Shown piece after piece: positions 17,974 to 25,555 of a DNA stretch of 64,000 bases. The DNA is taken from positions 868,001 to 932,000 of the forward strand of contig NZ_JAGGML010000001.1 in the NCBI RefSeq assembly GCF_017875275.1, read 5' to 3'. Within the stretch, counting starts at the first letter, position 1. Every line of letters starts with the position of its first letter. The position numbers were made by a program, and so were the translations under genes. The DNA comes from Xanthobacter flavus. GTDB lineage: Bacteria > Pseudomonadota > Alphaproteobacteria > Rhizobiales > Xanthobacteraceae. A model generated the notes under the pieces. The model did not search any database, was not told the origin of the DNA, and worked only from the letters and a program-made list of their open reading frames with translations.

Positions 17974-18017
17974 GCCCCGGCGCGCACAGACCCGTTCAGA
18001 TTCAGATGGAGGTTTCC

Positions 18018-18797
18018 ATGAAGGCCCTGGCGCTGGCGCTTGCCGCCGGCATTTCCCTCGTCGCGTTTTCCGCCGCCGCCGAGACCATCAAGGTCGGCGT
18101 CACCCCCGGCCCGCACGCCCAGATCCTGGAGAAGGTGAAGGAAGAGGCGGCCAAGAAGGGGCTCGACATCAAGGTAATCGAGTTCTCCGACTATGTGGTG
18201 CCCAATGCCGCTTTGTCGTCCGGCGACATCGAGGCCAATTCCTTCCAGCACCAGCCCTATCTCGACAACCAGATCGCCGATCGCGGCTACAAGATCGTCT
18301 CCGTGGGTACCACGGTGAACTTTCCCATCGGAATCTATTCCACCAAGTACAAGACCTTCGCGGACATCCCGGCGGGCTCCTCCATCGGCATTCCCAACGA
18401 TCCCACCAACGGAGGGCGCGTGCTGCTGCTGCTCGCCGACAAGGGCATCATCAAGCTCAAGGACGGCGTTGGCGTGAAGGCGTCCGTGATCGACGTGGTG
18501 GAGAACCCGAAGAAGCTGAAGTTCGTGGAGATCGACGCGGCGCAATTGCCGCGCTCCCTCCCCGACCTCGCGGCGGCGGGCATCAACACCAATTATGCGA
18601 AGGAGGCCGGGCTCGACCCGGTGAAGGACCCCATCCTGCGCGAGGATCCCAAGGGGCCTTACGTCAACGTCATCGCCGTGCGCGCGCAGGACAAGGACAA
18701 GCCGTGGGTGAAGACCTTCGTCGAGACCTACCACTCGCCGGAGACGCGCACGTTCATCCTTGAGACCTTCAAGGGCGCGGTGCTGCCGAGCTGGTGA
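18018..18797 (+). CDS. metQ: Methionine-binding protein (MetQ/NlpA family)
   Basis: The periplasmic binding component delivers methionine to MetNI. The 259-residue protein has a cleavable signal (MKALALALAAGISLVAFSAA) without a lipobox Cys, so it is a soluble periplasmic protein rather than the lipoprotein found in many relatives. Family signatures are IKVGVTPGPHAQILEKVK, NSFQHQPYLDN, YSTKYKTFADIPAGSSIGIPNDPTN in separate segments, and IDAAQLPRSLPD. GGAGG six bases before the ATG is a strong ribosome site. A dispersed palindromic repeat follows the stop. Confidence 0.95.
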   Translation: MKALALALAAGISLVAFSAAAETIKVGVTPGPHAQILEKVKEEAAKKGLDIKVIEFSDYVVPNAALSSGDIEANSFQHQPYLDNQIADRGYKIVSVGTTVNFPIGIYSTKYKTFADIPAGSSIGIPNDPTNGGRVLLLLADKGIIKLKDGVGVKASVIDVVENPKKLKFVEIDAAQLPRSLPDLAAAGINTNYAKEAGLDPVKDPILREDPKGPYVNVIAVRAQDKDKPWVKTFVETYHSPETRTFILETFKGAVLPSW

Positions 18798-18819
18798 GGG
18801 TGCGCGCCCCCACCACCCG

Positions 18820-18928
18820 GTCATCCCCCGGTTTGTCCGGGGGATCCACCTCGCCGCGCGTCCTGCGCTCGCCGGTCCTAGATCCCTCCAACGGCACCGT
18901 GGATCGCCCGTACAAGGCGGGCGATGAC
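18820..18928. repeat. Dispersed composite palindromic repeat, copy 1
   Basis: The element starts TCATCCCCCGG and ends GGGCGATGA. Each end is itself a hairpin (CCCCCGgtttgtCCGGGGG at the left; CGCCCGtacaaggCGGGCG at the right), and the ends are inverted relative to each other, with GGATCCAC and GTGGATC facing inward. A second copy with the same plan is at 45053-45162. It follows the metNIQ operon and lies downstream of the convergent methyltransferase gene, so it may also act as a terminator. Confidence 0.8.
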
Positions 18929-18970
18929 AGAACAGCGGGCGGGAGCTTCACTTAGGCGCCGCGCGGGCCC

Positions 18971-19744
18971 TTACTTCACCGCCACGATGAAGAAGCGGGG
19001 GAAGGCGAGGAGCACCTTGCCGTCCACCCGCGGCAGATAGGAATCCGCGAGGCGGGCGGCGTATTCCTCCAGGAATTGCGTGCGTTCGTCGCCCTCCAGC
19101 GGATCGATGAAGGGCCGCAGGCCCGTGCCCTTCACCCATTCCACGATGGCCGGGATGCCATCGAGCGGGTGGTTGTAGATGGTGTGCCACACGTCCACCG
19201 CCCCCGCGTGGGGCTTCAGCATGTCGTAATAGGCGCCTGGTTCGGGCAGAACGGCGCGGGCGCGGGTGGCAGCGTGGAGCGTGTCCGCCCAAGGGCCGGA
19301 CATGGCGGTCTCGCGCATGGCCACATGGGACGGCTCCTCCAGATTGTCCGGCATCTGCACCGCCAGCACGCCGCCGGGTGCCAGCAGGGACATGAGCCGC
19401 GGCAGCAGCGCCGCGTGGTCCGGCACCCATTGCAGTACGGCATTGGCGTAGATCAGGTCCGCCGGCTTCGGCAGGGTGAAGGTGGAGGCGTCGGCGAGAT
19501 CGAAGGCGACGCCGGGCAGGCGGGCGCGGGCGGCCTCCAGCATGGCCGGCGAGGTGTCGAGGCCGAGGAGTTCCGCGCGGGGGAAGCGCTGCGCGAGGAT
19601 TTCGGTGGAGTTGCCGGGTCCGCACCCCAGATCCACCACGAACGCCGCATCATCAAGCGGCACCGCCGCGAGGAGATCGCGCGCCGGGCGGGTGCGCTGG
19701 TCCTCGAACTTCAGATACTGGCTGGCGTTCCAGTCGGCGGACAT
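18971..19744 (-). CDS. tam: Trans-aconitate 2-methyltransferase-like SAM-dependent methyltransferase
   Basis: Tam uses S-adenosylmethionine to methylate trans-aconitate, a by-product that inhibits aconitase. The 257-residue protein matches the family over its length: N-terminal [23 protein letters not shown] motif [15 protein letters not shown], acidic-loop region [39 protein letters not shown], and C-terminal [16 protein letters not shown]. The frame remains open far upstream but the ATG at 19744 gives the family N-terminus. It stands alone. SAM for it derives from methionine, whose importer is adjacent, but I see no shared regulation. Confidence 0.88.
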   Translation of the reverse strand: MSADWNASQYLKFEDQRTRPARDLLAAVPLDDAAFVVDLGCGPGNSTEILAQRFPRAELLGLDTSPAMLEAARARLPGVAFDLADASTFTLPKPADLIYANAVLQWVPDHAALLPRLMSLLAPGGVLAVQMPDNLEEPSHVAMRETAMSGPWADTLHAATRARAVLPEPGAYYDMLKPHAGAVDVWHTIYNHPLDGIPAIVEWVKGTGLRPFIDPLEGDERTQFLEEYAARLADSYLPRVDGKVLLAFPRFFIVAVK

Positions 19745-20035
19745 CAGCGACTCCCGGCGCGAGGGACTGAGGCGCCACGGCGCGGCGCCGCAAGGAATAT
19801 CCCTGCTTATACCAGCTTCGCCGCTGGGGCGACGGGCATGGCGCAGTTCTCTGCGGGCGGCGGCGCGCGCCGCGGGAGCGGGCCAGTGGGGGCGTGAAAA
19901 ATATCGGGTGCGGACGGCGAGATCTCGACGGCGAAGGCCGGAGGAAAGGCGCCCAAGGCGCTCTGGATGGAATGCCCGCAGAGCATGCGCCGGAAAGGTC
20001 GGGCCGCAGCGGAACGCAATGGCCGTCTCGGCCCC

Positions 20036-20072
20036 CAAAAAAACGCCACGGCGCGCGGAGGGCGCCGTGGCG
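20036..20072 (-). terminator. Rho-independent terminator of glnII
   Basis: On the minus strand CGCCACGGCGC pairs with GCGCCGTGGCG and is followed by a run of T (20043 down to 20036). It lies directly after the glnII stop, and is the strongest intrinsic terminator in the window. The rest of the 334-base gap 19745-20078 holds nothing else I recognise. Confidence 0.92.
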
Positions 20073-20078
20073 AAGTGG

Positions 20079-21113
20079 TCAGGCCGCAGCCGAAACGTCG
20101 GTGGGAACCGACGCAATGGTCTTCAGGATCTGGGAGGCGATCTGGTAGGGGTCGCCCATGGAGTTCGGGCGGCGATCCTCGAGATAGCCCTTGTAGTCGT
20201 TCTTCACGAAGGAGTGGGGGACGCGGATGGACGCGCCACGGTCCGCGACGCCGTAGGAGAACTTGTTCCACGGCGCGGTCTCATGCTTGCCGGTGAGGCG
20301 CATGTGGTTGTCCGGGCCATAGACGGCGATGTGGTCGTCGAGGTTGGCCTCGAAAGCCGCCATCAGGTTCTCGAAATACGCCTTGCCGCCCACTTCACGC
20401 ATGTAGGACGTGGAGAAGTTGGCGTGCATGCCCGAGCCGTTCCAGTCGGTGTCGCCGAGCGGCTTGCAGTGGAACTCGATGTCCACGCCATACTTCTCGG
20501 TGAGACGCAGGAGCAGGTAGCGGGCCATCCACACTTCGTCGGCGGCCTTCTTGGAGCCCTTGCCGAACACCTGGAATTCCCACTGGCCCTTCGCGACTTC
20601 CGCGTTGATGCCCTCGTGGTTGATCCCGGCGGCGAGGCAGAGGTCGAGATGCTCCTCGACGATGGTGCGGGCGACGTCGCCCACGTTCTTGAAGCCGACG
20701 CCCGTGTAATAGGGGCCCTGCGGCGCGGGGTAGCCGGCCTCGGGGAAGCCGAGCGGACGGCCGTTCTTGTAGAAGAAGTATTCCTGCTCGAAGCCGAACC
20801 AGGCGCCGGCATCATCGAGGATGGTGGCGCGCTTGTTGGTGGGGTGCGGGGTGACGCCATCCGGCATCATCACTTCGCACATCACCAGGGCACCGTTGGT
20901 GCGGGCCGGGTCGGGATAGATGGCGACCGGCTTCAGCACGCAGTCCGAGCTGCGGCCCTCGGCCTGCTGGGTGGACGAACCGTCGAAGCCCCAGAGCGGC
21001 AGCTCTTCGAGGCTCGGGAACACGTCATATTCCTTGATCTGGGTCTTGCCCCGGAGATTGGGAACCGGGGTGTAGCCGTCGAGCCAGATATACTCGAGCT
21101 TAAACTTTGGCAT
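20079..21113 (-). CDS. glnII: Glutamine synthetase type II
   Basis: GlnII condenses glutamate and ammonia with ATP to make glutamine. This is the short, eukaryote-like GSII (344 residues) found in rhizobia and relatives alongside the usual GSI. Visible motifs: [24 protein letters not shown], the active-site segments [24 protein letters not shown] and GSGMHANFS, and [17 protein letters not shown]. In rhizobia glnII is transcribed under nitrogen limitation by NtrC and sigma54, and a near-consensus sigma54 promoter is present about 125 bases upstream. A strong terminator follows directly. Confidence 0.97.
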   Translation of the reverse strand: MPKFKLEYIWLDGYTPVPNLRGKTQIKEYDVFPSLEELPLWGFDGSSTQQAEGRSSDCVLKPVAIYPDPARTNGALVMCEVMMPDGVTPHPTNKRATILDDAGAWFGFEQEYFFYKNGRPLGFPEAGYPAPQGPYYTGVGFKNVGDVARTIVEEHLDLCLAAGINHEGINAEVAKGQWEFQVFGKGSKKAADEVWMARYLLLRLTEKYGVDIEFHCKPLGDTDWNGSGMHANFSTSYMREVGGKAYFENLMAAFEANLDDHIAVYGPDNHMRLTGKHETAPWNKFSYGVADRGASIRVPHSFVKNDYKGYLEDRRPNSMGDPYQIASQILKTIASVPTDVSAAA

Positions 21114-21235
21114 TGCAGTCTCTCTGAGCCGATGACGTGAAATTCGGAACTTTGCTTCTCGAACTCTTTGTTTCAGGAACTCTTTGAAGCGTCCGGCCGT
21201 GAAGGATCCACCGGCCGCGGGGGCCGGCGCTTATC

Positions 21236-21253
21236 TAGCAATCCGCGTGCCAG
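21236..21253 (-). promoter_or_regulatory. Sigma54 (-24/-12) promoter of glnII
   Basis: On the minus strand the sequence CTGGCACG-CGGA-TTGCTA matches the sigma54 consensus YTGGCACG-N4-TTGCW at every conserved position. The -12 element is at about 21238-21241. Transcription would start near 21225, giving a leader of about 110 bases before the glnII ATG. This indicates control by an activator such as NtrC. Confidence 0.92.
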
Positions 21254-21529
21254 CCGGGATCCCGTAGCCGGACAAGGGCTTTCTGCACGCGTCCGCTGCG
21301 TAAGCCGCTCATCGATGCATCATGAATCGGCCGAAGCGTTAGGCGCACAGCCCAAGACCTGTGCATCTGCCGATCACTGACCTTGCGCCGGGGTACAATC
21401 GGCAGAAGCGCGGGAACAAAACCGCGGCACCCACGCTTAGGAAGAGGCACCACGCTGCACTGCGAAAGACGCGCGCGGGCCATGCAGCAAACGCCCAAAT
21501 AAATCGGCGGACTGATGTCAATTTAGTTG

Positions 21530-21591
21530 TGCCTAAAATTTAGGCATTAAACTAAAATTTGCCCGTATTGATGTATATGTACGGGGCAAAT
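21530..21591. promoter_or_regulatory. Palindromic sites between glnII and DUF2735
   Basis: In the 539-base divergent gap, TGCCTAAAATTTAGGCA (21530-21546) is a 17-bp palindrome with a single central base. It has the GC-N11-GC spacing of NtrC sites, though its inner bases differ from the enteric consensus. It is followed by an inverted repeat with arms ATTTGCCCGTA (21557-21567) and TACGGGGCAAAT (21580-21591). The region is A+T-rich. It could serve both divergent genes. No other gene is seen in the gap. Confidence 0.6.
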
Positions 21592-21652
21592 CATGTTATG
21601 AAGTCTGCAAGTGATGGCGCCTAGGAGGCTCATCGGACAGGAGACCGGAGTG

Positions 21653-21850
21653 ATGACTGCGAACCACGAGCGCGAGACGGCGAAAATCTATGTCTTCCCA
21701 GTGAAGAATGGCGCGAAGAACGGCATGCCCGCCAAAGAGGCGAAATGGGCCGCCGAGATCGCCGCCATGGGAGCCGCGCAGGCCGTGATCGGAAGCAGCT
21801 GGTATCACGAAGAGGCGGTAAAGGCCGCCGACCTCCCCAACCGTCGCTGA
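21653..21850 (+). CDS. DUF2735 family small protein
   Basis: A 65-residue cytoplasmic protein that starts MTANHERETAKIYVFPVKNG, the hallmark N-terminus of DUF2735, and ends with SSWYHEEAVKAADL. The family is typical of Hyphomicrobiales and often lies next to glnII, as here. Its role is unknown; the linkage suggests a part in nitrogen control. The ATG at 21653 is preferred over 21611 because GGAG lies six bases ahead of it and it matches the family start. Confidence 0.85.
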   Translation: MTANHERETAKIYVFPVKNGAKNGMPAKEAKWAAEIAAMGAAQAVIGSSWYHEEAVKAADLPNRR

Positions 21851-21947
21851 TCCGCGTCGGGGAGCGGGGCGCCTCGCCGCCTCGCCCGCGCTGGACCGCT
21901 TCTTGCGTGAGCCCTGCCCGAGACCTTTTCGGGTAGGACTTGCGACA

Positions 21948-22262
21948 ATGGCCCTCGACCTCAAGACAGACTGGACGAACGCGGAGCTTGCTGCCCTCAT
22001 CGGCTCCGTGGTCGATGACCGCGACTGGCGACTGGAAGTGAGCAAGGACGGCATCGCCACCCTCGCCGACAAGACCGCCAATCCCACCGGCGCGGATTAT
22101 GACGAGGGCCTCCACGGCTTCTTCGAGACCTGGATGGCCGGCACCGATTTCGTCGGCCCCTCCGCAGCTGGCGACAAGGATCTGGTGGGCAAGATCGCCA
22201 CCGCGCTGCGCGCCAACTACCCCGCCCTCAAGGCCGACAAGTTCATCTACGTGGCGCTGTAG
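21948..22262 (+). CDS. Hypothetical protein, 104 residues
   Basis: A small acidic cytoplasmic protein that begins MALDLKTDWTNAELAALIGS. It has no signal peptide, membrane helix or motif I recognise. The frame has ordinary third-position G+C bias and a TG-rich leader with a small CCCGA/TCGGG hairpin at about 21918-21935 before the ATG. It follows DUF2735 by 97 bases on the same strand and could be cotranscribed. The following 227 bases to the permease contain nothing I recognise. Confidence 0.7.
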   Translation: MALDLKTDWTNAELAALIGSVVDDRDWRLEVSKDGIATLADKTANPTGADYDEGLHGFFETWMAGTDFVGPSAAGDKDLVGKIATALRANYPALKADKFIYVAL

Positions 22263-22489
22263 CCGCGCGGCCTGCCCTGCTGGCAAGGGTCCCGCGCACG
22301 GCGCGCGGGACAGGGCCTCCAGAGCGCTTTCCCCTTTTTCCCAAACCCTTTAGGCTGGCCCGGCCGGTTTCCGCCGGATCGCCTCATGCGGTCACGCGCC
22401 ATTCGAGATGAGTCGCGCGGGCCGCCCTGAGCGGGGTCTCGGCAGAGCAGACGAAGAGCCGCCAAGCGGCCGGTTTGGGGGAGAGGCGC

Positions 22490-24196
22490 GTGGGAAGCGG
22501 CAGGCTGCGTTACGATCACGATTCTCACCCGCCGCTCGCGGTGCTTTTGGGCTCCGTGGCCCAGCACATGGGCCTGATGGCGGTGACGCTGGTGTTCCCG
22601 CTGCTGGTGGCGCAGGCGGCCGGCGCCGATGCCGAGATGCAGCGGCGCTATCTGGACCTCGCCATGCTGGCCATGGGGGTGGCGACCCTGTTCCAATGCT
22701 GGGGCCGGCCACTCCTGTTCCTGCCCCGAGTCGGCTGCGGCTATCTCCTGCCCGCCGTGTTCACCGCCGCCTATCTGCCCGCCGCCCTCTTTACCGCCCG
22801 CGCGGGCGGGCTGGAGGCGGTGGCGGGCATGACGATTGCGGCCGGGCTCGCCGAGGTGCTGTTCAGCCGGATCATGCACCGCGTGCGCCCCTTCCTGCCC
22901 GTCGAGATCGTCGGGCTGGTGGTGATGCTCATCGGCATCATCCTCGGCATCGTCGCCATCAAGCTGATGGTGGGCTACAGCCAGTCCATGGCCAGCGTCA
23001 CCCTCACCGGCAGCGGCGGCGCGGCAGCCGGCCTCGTGGTGATGATCGCCCTCGCCGCCTGGGGCAGTCCGCCGTGGCGCGCCATGGCGGTGCTGGTGGG
23101 GCTCGCCGTGGGCACGGCGGTGCATTTCGCCCTCGGCATCGGCGCACCGCTGCCGCAGGTTAGCGTGAAGCCCATGCTGGAGCTCATCCGCTGGCCGATC
23201 GTGGTGCCGAGCTTCAGCATCGGGCTGCTGCCCGGCTTCCTCGCCGGGGCGCTCGCCTGCATCCTGCGCAGCTTCGGCGACATGGTGGCGAGCCAGCGCG
23301 CCAATGATCCCAATTGGCGCCGGCCGGATTATACCAACATCGAGGCCGGCGTGATGGCCGACGGCCTGGGCACCCTGTGCGCTGGGCTCATCGGCACCAT
23401 GGGCCTCAATACCTATTCGGCCAGTGTGGGCCTCTCCGTCGCCACCGAGGTGAAGGCGCGCCGTGTGGGGCTCGGCGTCGGCATCGGCTGGATCGCGCTC
23501 GCCTTCATCCCCGGCTCCTCGGTGGCGGTGATGGCGATCCCCCGCCCGGTGCTGGGGGCGGCGCTGCTGTTCGCCTCCGCCTTCATCGTGCTGTCTGGCA
23601 TCTCCATCCTCGGCCAGCGGCTGCTGGATGCGCGCCGCACCATCGTGGTGGGCCTCGGCTTCCTCATCGGCATTTCCTTCGACGAGATTCCGGATTTCTA
23701 CGCGCGGGCGCTTTCCGAGACGGTGCACGAGATCGTCACCTCGTCGCTGGTGCTGGGGCTATTCACGGCGCTTGCGCTCAATGCCCTGTTCCGCATCGGC
23801 GCGGTGAAGAGCCGCCGCCTCGTCTGGTCTACCGCGGAGGGGCATGCGGTGCTGCGCCAGTTCCTCATGGACAGCGCCGCCGCCGATGGCGCGCGCACCG
23901 ACGAGGTGGGGCGCATCGCCCAGATCGCGGAGGAATTCGCCACCGCCGCCCCGTCTCTGGTGGAGGGACCGGTGGAGGTGACGACGCGGTTCGACGAGTT
24001 CGTGCTGGACGTGTCCTTCACCTGGGCCGGACGCGCACTTCAGCCGGGGCCGAAGCCGACATTCGATGTCGAGGTGGATGAGGAGGCGATGCTCAATGGC
24101 GTCACCTTCCTCCTCATCACCCGTCTGTCCGACCGCACCCACCGCCGCACGCTGCCGGACGGGCGGCAGGAATTGCGCTGCGAAGTGGACCAGTAG
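22490..24196 (+). CDS. NCS2 family nucleobase permease with extra C-terminal domain
   Basis: The first 440 or so residues form a nucleobase:cation symporter-2 (UraA/UapC-type) with about 12-14 hydrophobic segments; GTMGLNTYSASVGLSVATEVKA in two parts and the VEIVGLVVMLIGI region are typical, suggesting purine or pyrimidine uptake. Residues from about 455 on (TAEGHAVLRQFLMDSAAADG to the end) are soluble and do not belong to the transporter fold. They loosely resemble a degenerate histidine-kinase-like ATPase domain, with LLITRLSDRTHRRTLPDG near the end. I place the start at the GTG at 22490, which has GGAGAGG four bases ahead; TTG at 22475 is the alternative. Confidence 0.85.
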   Translation: MGSGRLRYDHDSHPPLAVLLGSVAQHMGLMAVTLVFPLLVAQAAGADAEMQRRYLDLAMLAMGVATLFQCWGRPLLFLPRVGCGYLLPAVFTAAYLPAALFTARAGGLEAVAGMTIAAGLAEVLFSRIMHRVRPFLPVEIVGLVVMLIGIILGIVAIKLMVGYSQSMASVTLTGSGGAAAGLVVMIALAAWGSPPWRAMAVLVGLAVGTAVHFALGIGAPLPQVSVKPMLELIRWPIVVPSFSIGLLPGFLAGALACILRSFGDMVASQRANDPNWRRPDYTNIEAGVMADGLGTLCAGLIGTMGLNTYSASVGLSVATEVKARRVGLGVGIGWIALAFIPGSSVAVMAIPRPVLGAALLFASAFIVLSGISILGQRLLDARRTIVVGLGFLIGISFDEIPDFYARALSETVHEIVTSSLVLGLFTALALNALFRIGAVKSRRLVWSTAEGHAVLRQFLMDSAAADGARTDEVGRIAQIAEEFATAAPSLVEGPVEVTTRFDEFVLDVSFTWAGRALQPGPKPTFDVEVDEEAMLNGVTFLLITRLSDRTHRRTLPDGRQELRCEVDQ

Positions 24197-24262
24197 CGCA
24201 GCCCTGCATGGCGGGGGCCTGACACCGGTGGTATGCCTGCTGAATTCCGATCGCGCGACCCA

Positions 24263-24306
24263 GGGGCAGGACCATTGGGGGCAAGACCGTTGGGGGCAGG
24301 ACCATG
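24263..24306 (+). repeat. Three 15-bp tandem repeats ending at a start codon
   Basis: The unit GGGGGCAGGACCATT occurs as a 14-base copy (24263-24276) and two 15-base copies (24277-24291, 24292-24306) with one to three changes. The third copy ends in ATG, which is the start codon of the secreted protein, and its GGGGGCAGG supplies the ribosome site. Confidence 0.8.
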
Positions 24307-25011
24307 CCGATCTTCCACACCAACGGCCGGACCCGGGCCGCGCGCCGCACTGGGCCGGGCCCCGCCGGCCTCATGCTCGGCCTGCTCCTCCTCCAGGTGG
24401 GAACCGGATGGGCGGCGACAGCTCCGGAGGCAACCGATCCGAAGAAATTCCAGAGCTATCTCTATTCGGACGCCTACCGGGCCGCACTGGCCGCAGCCTG
24501 GAAGAAGGTGCCCCCCGTCTCGCTGCCCGCCTGCGGCTCGCTGACCGACGGCAACGTGTCGGTGACGCTGCAACAGGATGTGGCCTTCGATGCCAAGGGC
24601 CTGCCGAAATCCGGCGCATGGTGGGGGCATTATCCCGTCTCCGGCTGCGGCGCGGAGCGGATCATCAACATCCTGTTCCGGGCCGAGCCGTCGGGCGTGC
24701 GCTTCCTCGTCACGCTGCCGGGCCGCACCCGCGCCAATGTGGTGCTCCAGCGCGACGGGCTCACCTATGCCTTCATCGGCGCCGGCACCAAGGTGCGCGA
24801 CTGCAAGGACATGGAGGTGGCGGATACCGCCTTCGACGGGTTCGGCCTTTCCTCCGGCGACAAGAAGGCGCCGGAGACCGGGCCATGGCGCGAGACATGG
24901 ACGGTCGCCGCCTGCGGCCGGATGCTGGCGGTTCCGCTGGAATTCATCCCGGACGCCACGGGCACCACCATCAACCAGAGGCCTGCCGAGGTGCGCGAGC
25001 TGAAGAAGTGA
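24304..25011 (+). CDS. Hypothetical secreted protein, 235 residues
   Basis: The N-terminus has a basic stretch followed by the hydrophobic core PAGLMLGLLLLQVGTGWA, a Sec signal peptide cleaved near WAATA. The mature part has paired Cys residues (LPACGSL, VSGCGAER, RDCKDME, VAACGRM), likely disulfides in the periplasm, and a beta-rich pattern (ANVVLQRDGLTYAFIGAGT). I do not recognise the family. It follows the NCS2 permease by 107 bases on the same strand, and converges on soxG with four bases between stops. An energy-transducing TonB C-terminal-like fold is possible but not demonstrated. Confidence 0.78.
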   Translation: MPIFHTNGRTRAARRTGPGPAGLMLGLLLLQVGTGWAATAPEATDPKKFQSYLYSDAYRAALAAAWKKVPPVSLPACGSLTDGNVSVTLQQDVAFDAKGLPKSGAWWGHYPVSGCGAERIINILFRAEPSGVRFLVTLPGRTRANVVLQRDGLTYAFIGAGTKVRDCKDMEVADTAFDGFGLSSGDKKAPETGPWRETWTVAACGRMLAVPLEFIPDATGTTINQRPAEVRELKK

Positions 25012-25015
25012 GACC

Positions 25016-25555
25016 TCAGCCGAATTCCCGCGCCGCCTCCTGAAGGAAGGCGTGGACATAGGGCGCGAAGGAGCGCCAGCACTCCACCCGCAAGTCGTCG
25101 CCGGTGCGCACCACCACCACCTCGGCCTTTCCCAACAGCGTGCGGGTGGCCGAACCGGGTGGGAAAGCGGTGGCGGAGAGGTCGAGCGCGATGCCGGCGT
25201 TCAGGATCTCCGCCGCATGCGGGCCGCAAACGGCGATCGCCGCATTCCGGTGCCCCACCGCCACCAGCGAGAAGAAGCGCCCGGCGAGATCGGCGTCGAG
25301 GGCCGCTTCCGCCGCCCTCCCCTCGCCCGCCGGACAGGCGAGCAGCCATTCGTCCGGCCCGATCCGGGCAGCGAAGCGCTCGGGCGTGCCGCGCACGCTG
25401 TTGAGCGGCCCGGTAAGGTCGAAGCCGCCGGCGACCACCCGCTCGCCCTTGAGGCGCAATGCGAAGCGGTCGGCGGACGGGAGCGCGCGCACGAAGCCGG
25501 TGGAGACAGGGGGAAGGACGGGGGCGCGAAAGGCCGTAACGGGGGACTCACGCAT
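25016..25555 (-). CDS. soxG: Sarcosine oxidase gamma subunit
   Basis: The smallest structural partner of heterotetrameric sarcosine oxidase, here 179 residues (usual 170-210). The family features FDLTGPLNSVRGTPER, GPDEWLLACP, LVAVGHRNAAIAVCGPHAAEILN in segments, and LRVECWRSFAPYVHAFL are clear. It is the last gene of soxBDAG and overlaps the soxA stop by eight bases. The subunit has a YgfZ/GcvT-like fold and stabilises the folate-binding part of the complex. Confidence 0.94.
   Translation of the reverse strand: MRESPVTAFRAPVLPPVSTGFVRALPSADRFALRLKGERVVAGGFDLTGPLNSVRGTPERFAARIGPDEWLLACPAGEGRAAEAALDADLAGRFFSLVAVGHRNAAIAVCGPHAAEILNAGIALDLSATAFPPGSATRTLLGKAEVVVVRTGDDLRVECWRSFAPYVHAFLQEAAREFG

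Noticed and set aside
21333-21360. GCGCACAG and CTGTGCAT inverted repeat as a NtrC site
   Set aside because: The half-site spacing is wrong for NtrC, unlike the 17-bp palindrome at 21530.
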